From assembly GCA_027484915.1 (NCBI GenBank), contig JAIXSA010000079.1:1-35319 (forward strand): DNA of 35,319 bases, written 5' to 3'. Shown here one piece after another: positions 8,441 through 17,171 of the stretch. The notes beneath the pieces are model-generated. The model saw only the letters and a program-made list of their open reading frames with translations. It was not told the DNA's origin and searched no databases. How positions within the stretch are numbered: the first letter of the stretch is position 1; each line of letters begins with the position of its first letter. The stretch comes from Paracoccaceae bacterium. GTDB lineage: Bacteria; Pseudomonadota; Alphaproteobacteria; Rhodobacterales; Rhodobacteraceae. A program made the position numbers and the translations under genes.

Positions 8441-8767
8441 TCAGATGGCCGACTTGATCCAGTTTTCCAGCGCGGCCTTGGGGGCGGCGCCGACCTTGTT
8501 CGACACGACCTGGCCGTCCTTGAACATGAACAGCGCCGGGATGCCGCGCACGCCCAGGGTGGCGGGGCTGTCGGGGTTCTCGTCCACGTTGACCTTCACG
8601 ATCTTGACCTGACCGGCATACTGGGTCGCCAGTTCCTCAAGCGCCGGGCCGATCTGGCGGCAGGGGCCGCACCATTCGGCCCAGAAGTCCACGACGACCG
8701 GAATCGGCGACTTGCGGACTTCGGTGTCGAAGGTGGCGTCGGTGACTGCGACGGTGGCAGCGCCCAT
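8441..8767 (-). CDS. trxA: Thioredoxin
   Basis: Small cytoplasmic disulfide reductase (108 residues). The active site WCGPC holds Cys33 and Cys36; the buried Asp (VVVDFWAEW) and the cis-Pro loop (RGIPALFMF) are in place, and length is standard for TrxA. It lies 57 bp downstream of addA on the same strand, an order (addB-addA-trxA) that I associate with alphaproteobacteria. The plus-strand view of the start region (8765-8780) shows GGAG six to ten bases before the ATG. Confidence 0.97.
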   Translation of the reverse strand: MGAATVAVTDATFDTEVRKSPIPVVVDFWAEWCGPCRQIGPALEELATQYAGQVKIVKVNVDENPDSPATLGVRGIPALFMFKDGQVVSNKVGAAPKAALENWIKSAI

Positions 8768-8824
8768 GATCGTTCTCCTGCGGGATTTGTCGGGAATGGA
8801 ACGTAAGAAGCTGGCCCCCGAACG

Positions 8825-11800
8825 TCAAGGTATCGTGGCACGGGATAGGGCTGCCCTCACGATCTCGGGACTGACGGACATCAGGCGCGGGGCCTTGGTC
8901 CAGAGGATCGCGGTCTCGATCCGGTGGTCGGGGTAGATCGCGGCCAGCATGTGGGCATAGGCGCCAAGCTGGCGCAGGATGCCCTCTGGCACCTGGTCGG
9001 GCCGGTCGGGGACAAGGGCGTTCGACTTGTAGTCGATGATCTGCACGCGGTCAGGGGTGACGATCAGCCTGTCGATGCTGCCCGCAAGCGTCCGGTTCCC
9101 CCAGGGCGCCGAGACTGCGACCTCGGCCAGGCTGTCCGGGCCGAACAGCGGCGCAAGGTCCGGATGGGTCAGCACACGTTGCGCTTCGGCCAGGGCCTGG
9201 TCGCGCAGGCCGTCGTCCAGAAGCGCGTCGGCAAGGGTGGGCCAGTCGGCCGGGGGGCGGCCGGGCAGTCGTTCCAGCAACAGGTGCAGCGCGGTCCCGC
9301 GCGCAAGGGCCTCGGCGTCGACCTCGCCGGGCAGGGTCTTGGCCCCGCCAAGGTCTGAGGGTGACAGGACGTGAGGCGGGCGTAGCGCTTCGGGCGCGGC
9401 TTGGAAGGCCCAAGAGGGGAGGGTGACGCGGGTCTCTTCCCCCGCCACGCGGGTCACGGGCTCGGGCCAGTCGCCGAACTGGTGGCGCAGGATGCCGCCC
9501 GGCAGCGTTCCGGCCCCGGCGGCCTGGACGCCCGCCTGGATCAGGCTGTGCCAGGTGTCCGCCTTCTCGGTCTTGCCGGCCCCGGCGACCACCAGCCAGG
9601 ACCTTGCCCGGGTCATCGCAACGTAAAGAAGCCGCAGCCGTTCGGCCGCCTCGCGCGTCTGACGGGCGGCGCGTTCGGTCGCGATGATGGGCGGGCTTTC
9701 CTCCTTGGCGACCTTCCAGACCGGGGGGCCGTCGGGGATGCGGTAGATCTGCTCACGCTCTTGCGGGGTGCGGTCGCAGGTGTCGGGCAAAACGACGACC
9801 TCGGCCTCCAGCCCCTTGGCGCCGTGGACCGTCATCACGCGGATGCGGTGGCCCTCGCCGTCAAGCTGGCGCTTCACCTCGACCTCGTCCGTCTCCATCC
9901 AGGCCAGGAAGCCGGTCAGGCTGGGAACCTCCAGTGCTTCGTAGGACAGGGCCTGGCCCAGCAGTTCGTCGATCCCGTCCTCGGCTTCGGGGCCGAGCCG
10001 GCCGATCAGCTTTCGGCGGCCGTCGTGGCGGTGGAGGACGCGTTCGATCAGGTCGTAGGGCCGCAGAAAGTCGGCCTGGCCGCGCATGTCATTCAAGAAA
10101 GCCAGCGTGTCGGCATGGTCGGGATGGTCGCGCAGCGCCTCCCACAGATAGCCCTTGCGGGGATGTGCCAGGCGGAAGAGCTGGGTCTCGGTCCAGCCGC
10201 ACAGGGGCGAACGCAGGACGGCCGCTAGCGACAGGTCGTCCTCGGGCGTGTCGAGGTAGGCAAGGAGCGCGGTCAGGTCCTTGACCGCCAGCTCGCCGCC
10301 CAGTTTCAGCCGGTCGGCCCCGGCGATGGGAAGGCCGCGCGACTTGCAGGCGCGGATGATCTCGTGAAACAGGTCGGACCGGCGCTGCACGAGGATCAGG
10401 AAATCGCCGAAGTGGATTGGACGGGGTCCCTTTGTCGTCGGGATCTGCTCGCCGCCGTCCACCCGCGCCTTGATCCATTCCGCGATGTCGCGCGCAAGGA
10501 CGACGCTTGGGTCTTCGGGGTGCGGGGTGTCGATCGGCTCGAACCAGGGGCCCGGCTCGGCCTTGTCTTCCTTCTCGATCACCGGCCATACGTCGACGCG
10601 GCCCGCAAGCCGGTCATTGAAGGCCAGGTGATGCGAGCCGCCGCCAAGGGCCTGCTGCTGGTCTTCGGTAAAGGTCCTGTCCACGACCTTCAGGATCGCC
10701 GGGGATGAGCGGAAGGAATGCTCCAGCGCGCTGCTGGCAAGCCCCGGCCCGCCCTCAAGTCGCGCGGCGAAATGGCCGCGCATCCGGTCGAAGGCGGCCA
10801 CATCGGCGCCCTGGAAGGAATAGATCGACTGCTTCTTGTCGCCCACCACGAACAGCGTCCGGGGCCGGGTGTTCGCGCCCTCTCCGGCGATCAGTTCGGC
10901 GGCCAGCGCTTCGACAAGCTCCCACTGTTCGGGGCTGGTGTCCTGGGCTTCGTCCACGAGGATATGATCGATCCCCCCGTCCAGCCGGTAGAGCACCCAT
11001 GCGGCAAGCTCTGGGTCGGTCAAGAGCCCCTTGGCGCGCGAGATCAGGTCGTCGAAGTCGAGCAGACCCCTCGCGGCCTTGCGGGCGGCATATTCGGGCA
11101 GGAAACGCGCGGCAAAGTCGTGCAGGGCCAGGGTCTTTTCGGCGGCGGCCAGCGCCTTTTCCGCCTCTCGCGCATCGCCGACACGCTGCATGAAGTCGTC
11201 GAAATCATGCACCAGATCACCCATCGCCGCCCGGACCTTGGCGGTCGGAACCTTGGCGAAATTGGGCTGGCCATCCTTCTTCAGCAGGCAATCGTAGGCG
11301 AGGTCCAGATCGGTGCGGCCCGGCGCGTCGGCCCGCATCCTGACAAGCGCCTCGGCCAATGCCTTCATCGTGTCCGTCCCGGACCGCATCAACGGAAGGC
11401 ATTGCGCGATCAGCCAATCCTCGCCGCCGCGAAAGGCGATCCTGACGAAATGGTCGTCGGTCAGATCGGAGGGCAGCCCGAACAGACGCAAGACCCGGTC
11501 GCGGTCCAGCGGCGTCTGGAAAGCGGCGCGATGGCTGGCGATCTGCTCTACAAGGCTGCCGAAATCCTCGCCGCTCTGGACCTCGGTCAGGCGGCGGACC
11601 ACCGTGGCGTGGGGGCCGTCGGCCAGTTCCTCGACAATCTCGGCGCGCATGTGGCGGGCCGCGCGGTCGTCCATCTCGGCAAAGCCGGGGGGCACCCCGG
11701 CCTCAAGCGGGAAGCGGCGCAGAATACTGCCGCAGAAGCTGTGGATGGTCTGGATGCGCAGGCCGCCCGGCGTCTCGATGGCGCGGGCGAAAAGCTGGCG

Positions 11801-12103
11801 GGCGCGTTGCAGGCGTCGGGGCGACAGGTCCGCCTCGCCCAATTCGGTCAATGCGGCGCGCAGGTCGGCCTCGGGCTTCATCGCCCATTCGCCCAGACGG
11901 TGGAACAGGCGGTTCTGCATCTCGGACGCGGCGGCCTTGGTGTAGGTCAGGCACAGGACATGCTGCGGCTCGACCCCCGACAGCAGAAGCCGCGCCACCC
12001 GGTCGGTCAGGACGCGGGTCTTGCCGGACCCCGCGTTGGCCGACAGCCAGGTGTTGCGGGCGGGATCGGCGGCCTCGATCTGGCGGCGGGAGGCTTCGGT
12101 CAC
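8825..12103 (-). CDS. addA: Double-strand break repair helicase AddA, alphaproteobacterial type
   Basis: AddA is the UvrD-like 3'-5' helicase and one of the two nucleases of AddAB, which processes DNA ends for RecA-dependent repair. Seen in the 1092 residues: Walker A SANAGSGKT (21-29), motif Ia-like LTYTKAAASEM, the Walker B/helicase motif DEAQDTSPEQWELV, GDKKQSIYSFQGAD, a late helicase motif VMTVHGAKGLEAEVV, LYVAMTRAR, and a C-terminal RecB-type nuclease with DYKSN starting at about residue 1024. The start is taken as GTG at 12103 because it overlaps the addB stop (GTGA, 4 bp), which suggests translational coupling; a longer reading frame upstream lies wholly within addB. Confidence 0.95.
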   Translation of the reverse strand: MTEASRRQIEAADPARNTWLSANAGSGKTRVLTDRVARLLLSGVEPQHVLCLTYTKAAASEMQNRLFHRLGEWAMKPEADLRAALTELGEADLSPRRLQRARQLFARAIETPGGLRIQTIHSFCGSILRRFPLEAGVPPGFAEMDDRAARHMRAEIVEELADGPHATVVRRLTEVQSGEDFGSLVEQIASHRAAFQTPLDRDRVLRLFGLPSDLTDDHFVRIAFRGGEDWLIAQCLPLMRSGTDTMKALAEALVRMRADAPGRTDLDLAYDCLLKKDGQPNFAKVPTAKVRAAMGDLVHDFDDFMQRVGDAREAEKALAAAEKTLALHDFAARFLPEYAARKAARGLLDFDDLISRAKGLLTDPELAAWVLYRLDGGIDHILVDEAQDTSPEQWELVEALAAELIAGEGANTRPRTLFVVGDKKQSIYSFQGADVAAFDRMRGHFAARLEGGPGLASSALEHSFRSSPAILKVVDRTFTEDQQQALGGGSHHLAFNDRLAGRVDVWPVIEKEDKAEPGPWFEPIDTPHPEDPSVVLARDIAEWIKARVDGGEQIPTTKGPRPIHFGDFLILVQRRSDLFHEIIRACKSRGLPIAGADRLKLGGELAVKDLTALLAYLDTPEDDLSLAAVLRSPLCGWTETQLFRLAHPRKGYLWEALRDHPDHADTLAFLNDMRGQADFLRPYDLIERVLHRHDGRRKLIGRLGPEAEDGIDELLGQALSYEALEVPSLTGFLAWMETDEVEVKRQLDGEGHRIRVMTVHGAKGLEAEVVVLPDTCDRTPQEREQIYRIPDGPPVWKVAKEESPPIIATERAARQTREAAERLRLLYVAMTRARSWLVVAGAGKTEKADTWHSLIQAGVQAAGAGTLPGGILRHQFGDWPEPVTRVAGEETRVTLPSWAFQAAPEALRPPHVLSPSDLGGAKTLPGEVDAEALARGTALHLLLERLPGRPPADWPTLADALLDDGLRDQALAEAQRVLTHPDLAPLFGPDSLAEVAVSAPWGNRTLAGSIDRLIVTPDRVQIIDYKSNALVPDRPDQVPEGILRQLGAYAHMLAAIYPDHRIETAILWTKAPRLMSVSPEIVRAALSRATIP

Positions 12104-14997
12104 GACAGCACCTCGGGCGCGGCATCGTCGGTCATGTCCCATTCGCCAAAGCGCGCCAGGTGGTCATAGTCGCTGGCATCCCGCACGGATTCCAGCGCGC
12201 GGCGGGCGGTGTAGCCTTGGCCGGGTCGGGCAAAGGCGGCGATCAGGCGGGCGAATTCGGCCCAGACCTCGGCCAGCTGGCCGGGCGTCAGCGCGACCTC
12301 CTGCGTCTTCAGCTGGGACTTCAGGCCGACATAGACAACCTTGGCGACCTCTTCGGCGTCCAGGCCCTTGAAGGCCCCCTCCTCGGCCATCGCGGCCAGC
12401 AGGAGGAGCTGCTTGTCGAAGTGCAGCTGCTGCTTGGGTGAGGGCGGCTCGCCGGTCTTGTAGTCGATCAACAGCAGCCGGCCGTCCTCCAGCCGGTCGA
12501 TGCGGTCAGGCTTGCCGGTCAGGGTGAAGTCGATCCCCGGAAGCTGGACCGCGCCCTTTTCCTCCAGCAGTGCCGGGGTGCCGCCGGTCGCGGCGGTGAA
12601 GGCCAGGAAGGCGTCGGCGGCCTTGGCGATGCGGGACAGCCAAATGGTGCGGGCCAGAGGCCAGGCGACCTTTTCGGCAATCACGGCTTCGGCGATGGAC
12701 ATCAGCACGTCACGGCCCCCACCCCCCCGGCGCAAGTAGATCTCCAGGATTTCATGCAGGACCACGCCACGCAGGCGCGGGTCGGGTTCGGGCCGCAGCG
12801 GGTCAAGCGGTTTCAGCTTCAGGACGTGGCGGGCATAGATGGCATAGGGATCGCGGATCAGGGTCTTGATCTCGGTGACCGAAAGGCGCTTTGGCCGTGC
12901 CTCGACCGGAGGCCGGGGCGAGGGGCGGCGAACGGCCGGAGTTTCGGGCGCGCGGTCAAAGGCGGCGGCGATCCGTAACCAGTCGTCCCCGCGCGCCTGC
13001 ATCGCCTTCAGCGCCTCTGGCCCGTTCCGGTCGGGCAGGCCCGCCATCAGGTTCACCAGCCGGTTCAGCCAGCGTGAGGGCACCGTCTCGGCCTCGGCCC
13101 CGCGCCTGGAGCGCGACAGGACCACCTGCTTTGCCGCCACCGCCTGCTGATAGTCATGCGCCGACAGTCCGATCCGGCGCTCTGGCAGCAAAAGCCCCGC
13201 CTCTTTCCGCATCGCGCGGTTCAGCCAGGGGTCCGGGGGCGGCTGGTTCGGCCAGATGCCGTCGTTGAGGCCACCCAGGATCACCAGATCGGCCCCCTGC
13301 ACGCGCGCCTCAAGCGTGCCCCAGATCATGATGCCGGGATGCATGCTTTCCGTCTCGCGCACCTCGTGGCGCTGCAGAACGCCCTGGAAAACGCCGACAT
13401 AATCCAGCGGCGACATCTCGCCCCCGGCGTCGGCTTCGGCTTGCAGTTCGGCAAGGGCCTTCGCGGCCTCTTCCCCCGCCGCCTTTTCCCACAGCTGCCC
13501 GGCCCCTGTGGGCGCAAAGCCGCGCGCCAGGGTTTCGGTCAGGGCAAGGTGGCGTGCGACGAAATCGGCCAAGGGCATCCGGCCCGTCGTCTCATGCCCG
13601 CAGAGCGTCTCCGCCACGATCTGCGCCCAGTCGGCAGCGCGGTCCAGCGTCTGACGGTCCGCCCAGGCCAAAAGGGTGTCCGCCGTCGGAAAGGCCGGTC
13701 CGTGGCGCCTGAGGTGCAGCTCGAACTCGCGTGTCAGGATCAGGTGCGGGCCACGGCCGGGGCCGGAGAAGGCAAGCGGGTGCTTCAGCAACGCCAGAAG
13801 GACATCGCCGGTCAGCTTCTGGCCGAACAGGCCCGCGATCTGGCGCATCAGGCGGCCAGGGGCCGAGAGGGCCAGCGGACGCCCTGCAGAATCGTCCGGG
13901 CGAATGCCCCAGCGGTCAAGCGCGGCCGTCACGCGGCGGGTCAGGTTGCGGTCAGGTGTGACGAGGGCGGCTTTGGTCCCGTCCTCGGCCGCCTGACGCA
14001 GGATCAGTGCGATGGCCAGCGCCTCGGACCGTTCGGTCGGGGCTTCCAGCAGCGTCATCCCCGTCGTCGCCGGGATCAGGTCGGGCAGTCCCGGCCCCTC
14101 GGCCAGCCATTGGTCGGTGATCGGCGCGGGGCGCAGCGAGAGCGAGACCAGCCGGTTGCGGTCGGGGGCGGGGGCCGCCGCGCTGGTCCAGGGTCGGATC
14201 GCTTGCTGGTCGCAGTCCAGAAGGTCCATCAGCTTGCGGTAGCGGTATTGCGGGTGATCCTCGGCGGTCAGCGCGTCGTCCATGCTGTCCCAAACCGCCT
14301 GGGGCAGGTCGAAGTCGAAGCCGGGAAGCACCACCGCGCCCTTGGGCAGGCGGGCCAGCACCTGCATCAAGAGGGCGGTCGTCCCGCGTGAGCCGGTTGA
14401 GCCGGCAAGAATCACCGGGCCGGTCGGCGGATTCAGGATCCAGCGGTCGCCGATGGCGGTCACGGCCTGGCGCAGGATGGCCTCGGCATCCTCTGCCTCT
14501 CCCCCCATCACCTCGGAGACGATGCCGAGAAAGGCCTGCATCCGCGCCCAATGGGCGGAATGGTTGGCGACATCCAGCGCGGCGATCCGGTCGGGAGTGA
14601 TGCCTTCGCCCTGCATCTCTTCCATCAGCGCGGCAAGGCTGTCGGACAGGTCGTACAGGGCCGTGCGGGGAAAATGCGTGGTGCCGGTGGCAAGCAGGCG
14701 GTCGAGGAGGACCGACAGCTGCAGCCGTCGCCGCAGGGGAGAGATCGAGCGCGGCAGCCCAAAGTCGGCAAGCGCCGCGACCTCGGTGACCAGAAGGATG
14801 CGTGGCAGAAGCAGCGCGCCTCGCGCCTGGAAGCATTCGGTCACCCGCCGCCGCATCCGCTGGGTGTTGACGATCAGCGTCGTCCGCGCCAGCGCCTCGG
14901 GCGGCGCAGCTGCCATGCGCTGCACAAGGCCCGCGACCAGTTCGGCGGCGAAGTCAACGCCGGGCGGCAGCGCGAAGAGGGGCGGTGTTTCAGTCAT
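12100..14997 (-). CDS. addB: Double-strand break repair protein AddB, alphaproteobacterial type
   Basis: Partner of AddA with an inactivated helicase core and a RecB-family nuclease domain. In this 965-residue protein the nuclease motif LLIDYKTGEP lies at about 845. The N-terminus (TTLIVNTQRMRRRVTECF) shows no Walker A motif. The region after the nuclease motif, where B. subtilis AddB places three of four Fe-S cysteines, has none here: it reads ESVRDASDYDHLARF. The start MTETPPLFALPPG at 14997 overlaps the end of the murU-like gene by 8 bp; a longer in-frame extension runs into that gene and is rejected. The stop overlaps addA by 4 bp. Firm assignment by context and by the family look. Confidence 0.93.
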   Translation of the reverse strand: MTETPPLFALPPGVDFAAELVAGLVQRMAAAPPEALARTTLIVNTQRMRRRVTECFQARGALLLPRILLVTEVAALADFGLPRSISPLRRRLQLSVLLDRLLATGTTHFPRTALYDLSDSLAALMEEMQGEGITPDRIAALDVANHSAHWARMQAFLGIVSEVMGGEAEDAEAILRQAVTAIGDRWILNPPTGPVILAGSTGSRGTTALLMQVLARLPKGAVVLPGFDFDLPQAVWDSMDDALTAEDHPQYRYRKLMDLLDCDQQAIRPWTSAAAPAPDRNRLVSLSLRPAPITDQWLAEGPGLPDLIPATTGMTLLEAPTERSEALAIALILRQAAEDGTKAALVTPDRNLTRRVTAALDRWGIRPDDSAGRPLALSAPGRLMRQIAGLFGQKLTGDVLLALLKHPLAFSGPGRGPHLILTREFELHLRRHGPAFPTADTLLAWADRQTLDRAADWAQIVAETLCGHETTGRMPLADFVARHLALTETLARGFAPTGAGQLWEKAAGEEAAKALAELQAEADAGGEMSPLDYVGVFQGVLQRHEVRETESMHPGIMIWGTLEARVQGADLVILGGLNDGIWPNQPPPDPWLNRAMRKEAGLLLPERRIGLSAHDYQQAVAAKQVVLSRSRRGAEAETVPSRWLNRLVNLMAGLPDRNGPEALKAMQARGDDWLRIAAAFDRAPETPAVRRPSPRPPVEARPKRLSVTEIKTLIRDPYAIYARHVLKLKPLDPLRPEPDPRLRGVVLHEILEIYLRRGGGGRDVLMSIAEAVIAEKVAWPLARTIWLSRIAKAADAFLAFTAATGGTPALLEEKGAVQLPGIDFTLTGKPDRIDRLEDGRLLLIDYKTGEPPSPKQQLHFDKQLLLLAAMAEEGAFKGLDAEEVAKVVYVGLKSQLKTQEVALTPGQLAEVWAEFARLIAAFARPGQGYTARRALESVRDASDYDHLARFGEWDMTDDAAPEVLS

Positions 14998-15691
14998 TCC
15001 CGGCAGAGTGGAGGAGGTGTTCGGCCTCGGCAATCCCCTCCGGATGGCCGACGTCGCACCATTTTCCGTCATGGACCAGGCCGAAGGCGGTGCCGGCGGC
15101 GATCATTTCGGTCCAGGTCCTGTTCAGGCCGAAAACGCTGTCGGGCGTGGCCGCGATCCGCCCGGTCTGCAGGATCTGCGCGCCGATGTAGACGTGGTCC
15201 TCACCGCCCTGTCCCCGACTGATCCGGCCGTCCGGCGCAAGCCGGAAGTCGCCCTTCGGCCCGTGCGCGATGGTCCGGTCCAGCGGCAGAAGGAGGAGGA
15301 GCGCCTCCATCCTGTCGGTGTCCCAGGCCTGGGCAAGCTGCGACAGGGGATTTGCGCCGGTCCAGATGCCGTCGCTGTTCAGGACGGCGACGGGACCTTG
15401 GCCCAGAAGGGGCAGGGCAGCCTTCAGCCCGCCTCCGGTATCCAGGATTTCGGGTTCATGGCTGATCGCCACGCCCCGCCCTGCAAGATGGGCCGCCAGC
15501 TGGTCGGCCTTGTAATGCGTGTTGACCACGGTCCGCGCCGCCCCGGCCTTTGCGCCAACCTCCAGCGCATGGTCGATCAGGGCCTTGCCGGCGACCTGGA
15601 TCAAGGGCTTGGGCCGATCCCGGGTCAGCGCGCCCATCCGGGTGCCGAACCCGGCGGCAAAGACCATCAGCGGGAAGGGAAAGCCAGGCAT
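14990..15691 (-). CDS. murU: Sugar-1-phosphate nucleotidyltransferase, MurU-like
   Basis: A 233-residue NTP-transferase. The nucleotide-binding signature FAAGFGTRMGALTRDRPKPL is at the N-terminus. NSDG supplies the metal-binding Asp and EILDTGGGLKAAL the sugar-binding loop; VHDGKWCDVGHPEG is typical of the short MurU/RmlA-like group. In Pseudomonas putida, MurU makes UDP-MurNAc from MurNAc-alpha-1-phosphate produced by AmgK, bypassing de novo synthesis. Here it directly follows an AmgK-like kinase, overlapping it by 25 bp, so the same role is inferred. The start ATG at 15691 has AGGA about ten bases upstream. Another ATG at 15667 overlaps the kinase stop as TGATG but has no ribosome site. A GDP-mannose or other UDP-sugar role is possible. 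Confidence 0.8.
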   Translation of the reverse strand: MPGFPFPLMVFAAGFGTRMGALTRDRPKPLIQVAGKALIDHALEVGAKAGAARTVVNTHYKADQLAAHLAGRGVAISHEPEILDTGGGLKAALPLLGQGPVAVLNSDGIWTGANPLSQLAQAWDTDRMEALLLLLPLDRTIAHGPKGDFRLAPDGRISRGQGGEDHVYIGAQILQTGRIAATPDSVFGLNRTWTEMIAAGTAFGLVHDGKWCDVGHPEGIAEAEHLLHSAGND

Positions 15692-16683
15692 TGCTGTTCG
15701 ATCCTGTGCAGGATGTCCGAAGTGGGGGGCGGAAGGATGGCGTCGCAGATCGCGCGCAGGTCGGCAAGGGCCGGGTGGACGAGGTTCTGCTGCAACTGGC
15801 CCCAGACGCGAGGGATCAGGCGCAGGTACTGCGGCTTTCCCGCCACCAGGCAAAGCCGGGCGAAGACGCCCAGGATGCGCAGCGCGCGCTGGGCGCCAAG
15901 GGTGGCGTAGTGTGCGGCGAACCCCGCCGGATCGACGCCGGTCGCGGCGGCAAAGCGCGCGATCATCGCCGCTTCGGTCTTTGGTGCCACATCCCGGCGC
16001 GCGTCCTGCAAGAGCGACACAAGGTCGTAACCGGGCTGAGCAAGTTGGCCAAGCTGGAAGTCCAGAAGACCGACCCGCTTCAGACCAGCGCGACCGGGTA
16101 GCCAGAGCAGGTTCTCGGCATGAAAGTCCCGCAGGATCAGCACGCGCGGCCCGTCGGCATGGGCCTGAAGCGCATCGGCAAGGGCGGTGACGAAGCGATC
16201 GGCATCGGGCTTCCTTCCCGTGGCAGCGAAGGCGTACCACTCCAGCGCGAAGGCGGCGGCCTCTGCCCAGTCGCGGGCGGTCAGGTTGGGCAGGCCCGGC
16301 GGCGGCATGGCGCGTTGCAGATGCAAAAGCACGTCTACGGCGGGCGCGTAAAGGTCAGCCTCGCGCGCAGGATCGGCCTGCAGCAAGCGGGCAAAGAGAT
16401 CGTCACCAAGGTCTTCCAGCAAGAGCAGCCCATGCGGCAGGTCCTCGGCCAATATCGCCGGGGCGGACAGTCCAAGGTCCCGCAGGTGGCGGGCCATGCG
16501 CGAGAAGGCAGCCGGGTCATCGGCCCCTCCGGGCGGGTTGTCCATCAGAACCGCCGTTGCGGCCCCCAGGCGCAGGCGTTCGTATCGACGGTCCGAGGCG
16601 TCCCCCGCCAAGTGTCGGCGGTCGGCGCTGCCCCAGCCTGCAGCGGCCAGGAATGCGGCGATCTCTGCGGCGCGGTCAGCCAT
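15667..16683 (-). CDS. amgK: Sugar kinase of the aminoglycoside phosphotransferase fold, AmgK-like
   Basis: A 338-residue APH-fold kinase. The catalytic loop reads LRDFHAENLLW (Asp and Asn of the Brenner motif), and the metal-binding Asp is in LLDFQLGQ, followed by PGYDLVSLLQDARRD. AmgK phosphorylates MurNAc/GlcNAc at the anomeric position in peptidoglycan recycling. The order tsaE - kinase - nucleotidyltransferase matches the tsaE-amgK-murU arrangement of many proteobacteria, which is why AmgK is preferred over an antibiotic kinase or a generic phosphotransferase. The start ATG at 16683 overlaps the end of tsaE by 8 bp, and its stop lies inside the murU-like gene, so the set is tightly coupled. 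Confidence 0.8.
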   Translation of the reverse strand: MADRAAEIAAFLAAAGWGSADRRHLAGDASDRRYERLRLGAATAVLMDNPPGGADDPAAFSRMARHLRDLGLSAPAILAEDLPHGLLLLEDLGDDLFARLLQADPAREADLYAPAVDVLLHLQRAMPPPGLPNLTARDWAEAAAFALEWYAFAATGRKPDADRFVTALADALQAHADGPRVLILRDFHAENLLWLPGRAGLKRVGLLDFQLGQLAQPGYDLVSLLQDARRDVAPKTEAAMIARFAAATGVDPAGFAAHYATLGAQRALRILGVFARLCLVAGKPQYLRLIPRVWGQLQQNLVHPALADLRAICDAILPPPTSDILHRIEQQCLAFPSR

Positions 16684-17134
16684 GCGACAGCGCCCGGATC
16701 AGGCCCGCGCGTCCGCCCGACAGCACGGCCCGCCGCCCCTCGCCCTCGGCCTCAAGCCGCAGGCGCAGCGCATCGGCAGGTACGTGGGTGCCCAGCCGGT
16801 CGGGCCATTCGACCAGGCAGATCGCCGAGGTGAAGGCGTCGTCCAGGCCCAGTTCCCAGACCTCGTCGGGGTGGGTCAGGCGATAAAGGTCGGCGTGCCA
16901 GATCTCGGTCCCGTCGGCCTCATAGACCTGGACCAGAGTAAACGTGGGCGAGGGGACCTCTTCCTCGGGGCCCAGCCGGGCGCGGATGAAAGCGCGGGCA
17001 AGGCAGCTTTTCCCGGCCCCGATCGGGCCTTCCAGCAGGATCACGTCGCCCGGTCGGGCCAGGTCGGCCAGGCGGCGGCCAAGCGCCTCGGTGTCGGGGG
17101 CGGTGGGCAAGGACAGGGTCACGTCACGGGACAT
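16676..17134 (-). CDS. tsaE: tRNA threonylcarbamoyladenosine biosynthesis ATPase TsaE
   Basis: TsaE is the small P-loop ATPase that works with TsaB and TsaD in making t6A at position 37 of ANN-decoding tRNAs. The 152-residue product has Walker A GPIGAGKS, the switch-like VPSPTFTLVQVY, IWHADLYRL, and the family end motif LVEWPDRLG. Length agrees with the usual ~150-155. The start MSRDVTLSLP at 17134 is preferred; the in-frame extension upstream is low-quality sequence running into the PAS gene. It heads the overlapping run tsaE-amgK-murU-addB-addA. A 6-bp hairpin (17146-17164) lies 11 bp before the start. Confidence 0.95.
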   Translation of the reverse strand: MSRDVTLSLPTAPDTEALGRRLADLARPGDVILLEGPIGAGKSCLARAFIRARLGPEEEVPSPTFTLVQVYEADGTEIWHADLYRLTHPDEVWELGLDDAFTSAICLVEWPDRLGTHVPADALRLRLEAEGEGRRAVLSGGRAGLIRALSHG

Positions 17135-17145
17135 GGACCGACTGT

Positions 17146-17164
17146 AGCGGCACGGACCGCCGCT
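17146..17164 (-). other. Small inverted repeat between the PAS gene and tsaE
   Basis: AGCGGC (17146-17151) and GCCGCT (17159-17164) with a 7-base loop fill the 37-bp gap between the PAS gene stop and the tsaE start. No U-tract follows on the minus strand. It may be a weak terminator, an RNA processing site or a chance GC-rich dyad. Confidence 0.3.
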
Positions 17165-17171
17165 GCAAGCC

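Noticed and set aside
15667-16683. Aminoglycoside resistance kinase
   Set aside because: The APH fold is shared, but tight linkage to tsaE and a MurU-like transferase favours a sugar kinase of cell-wall recycling.
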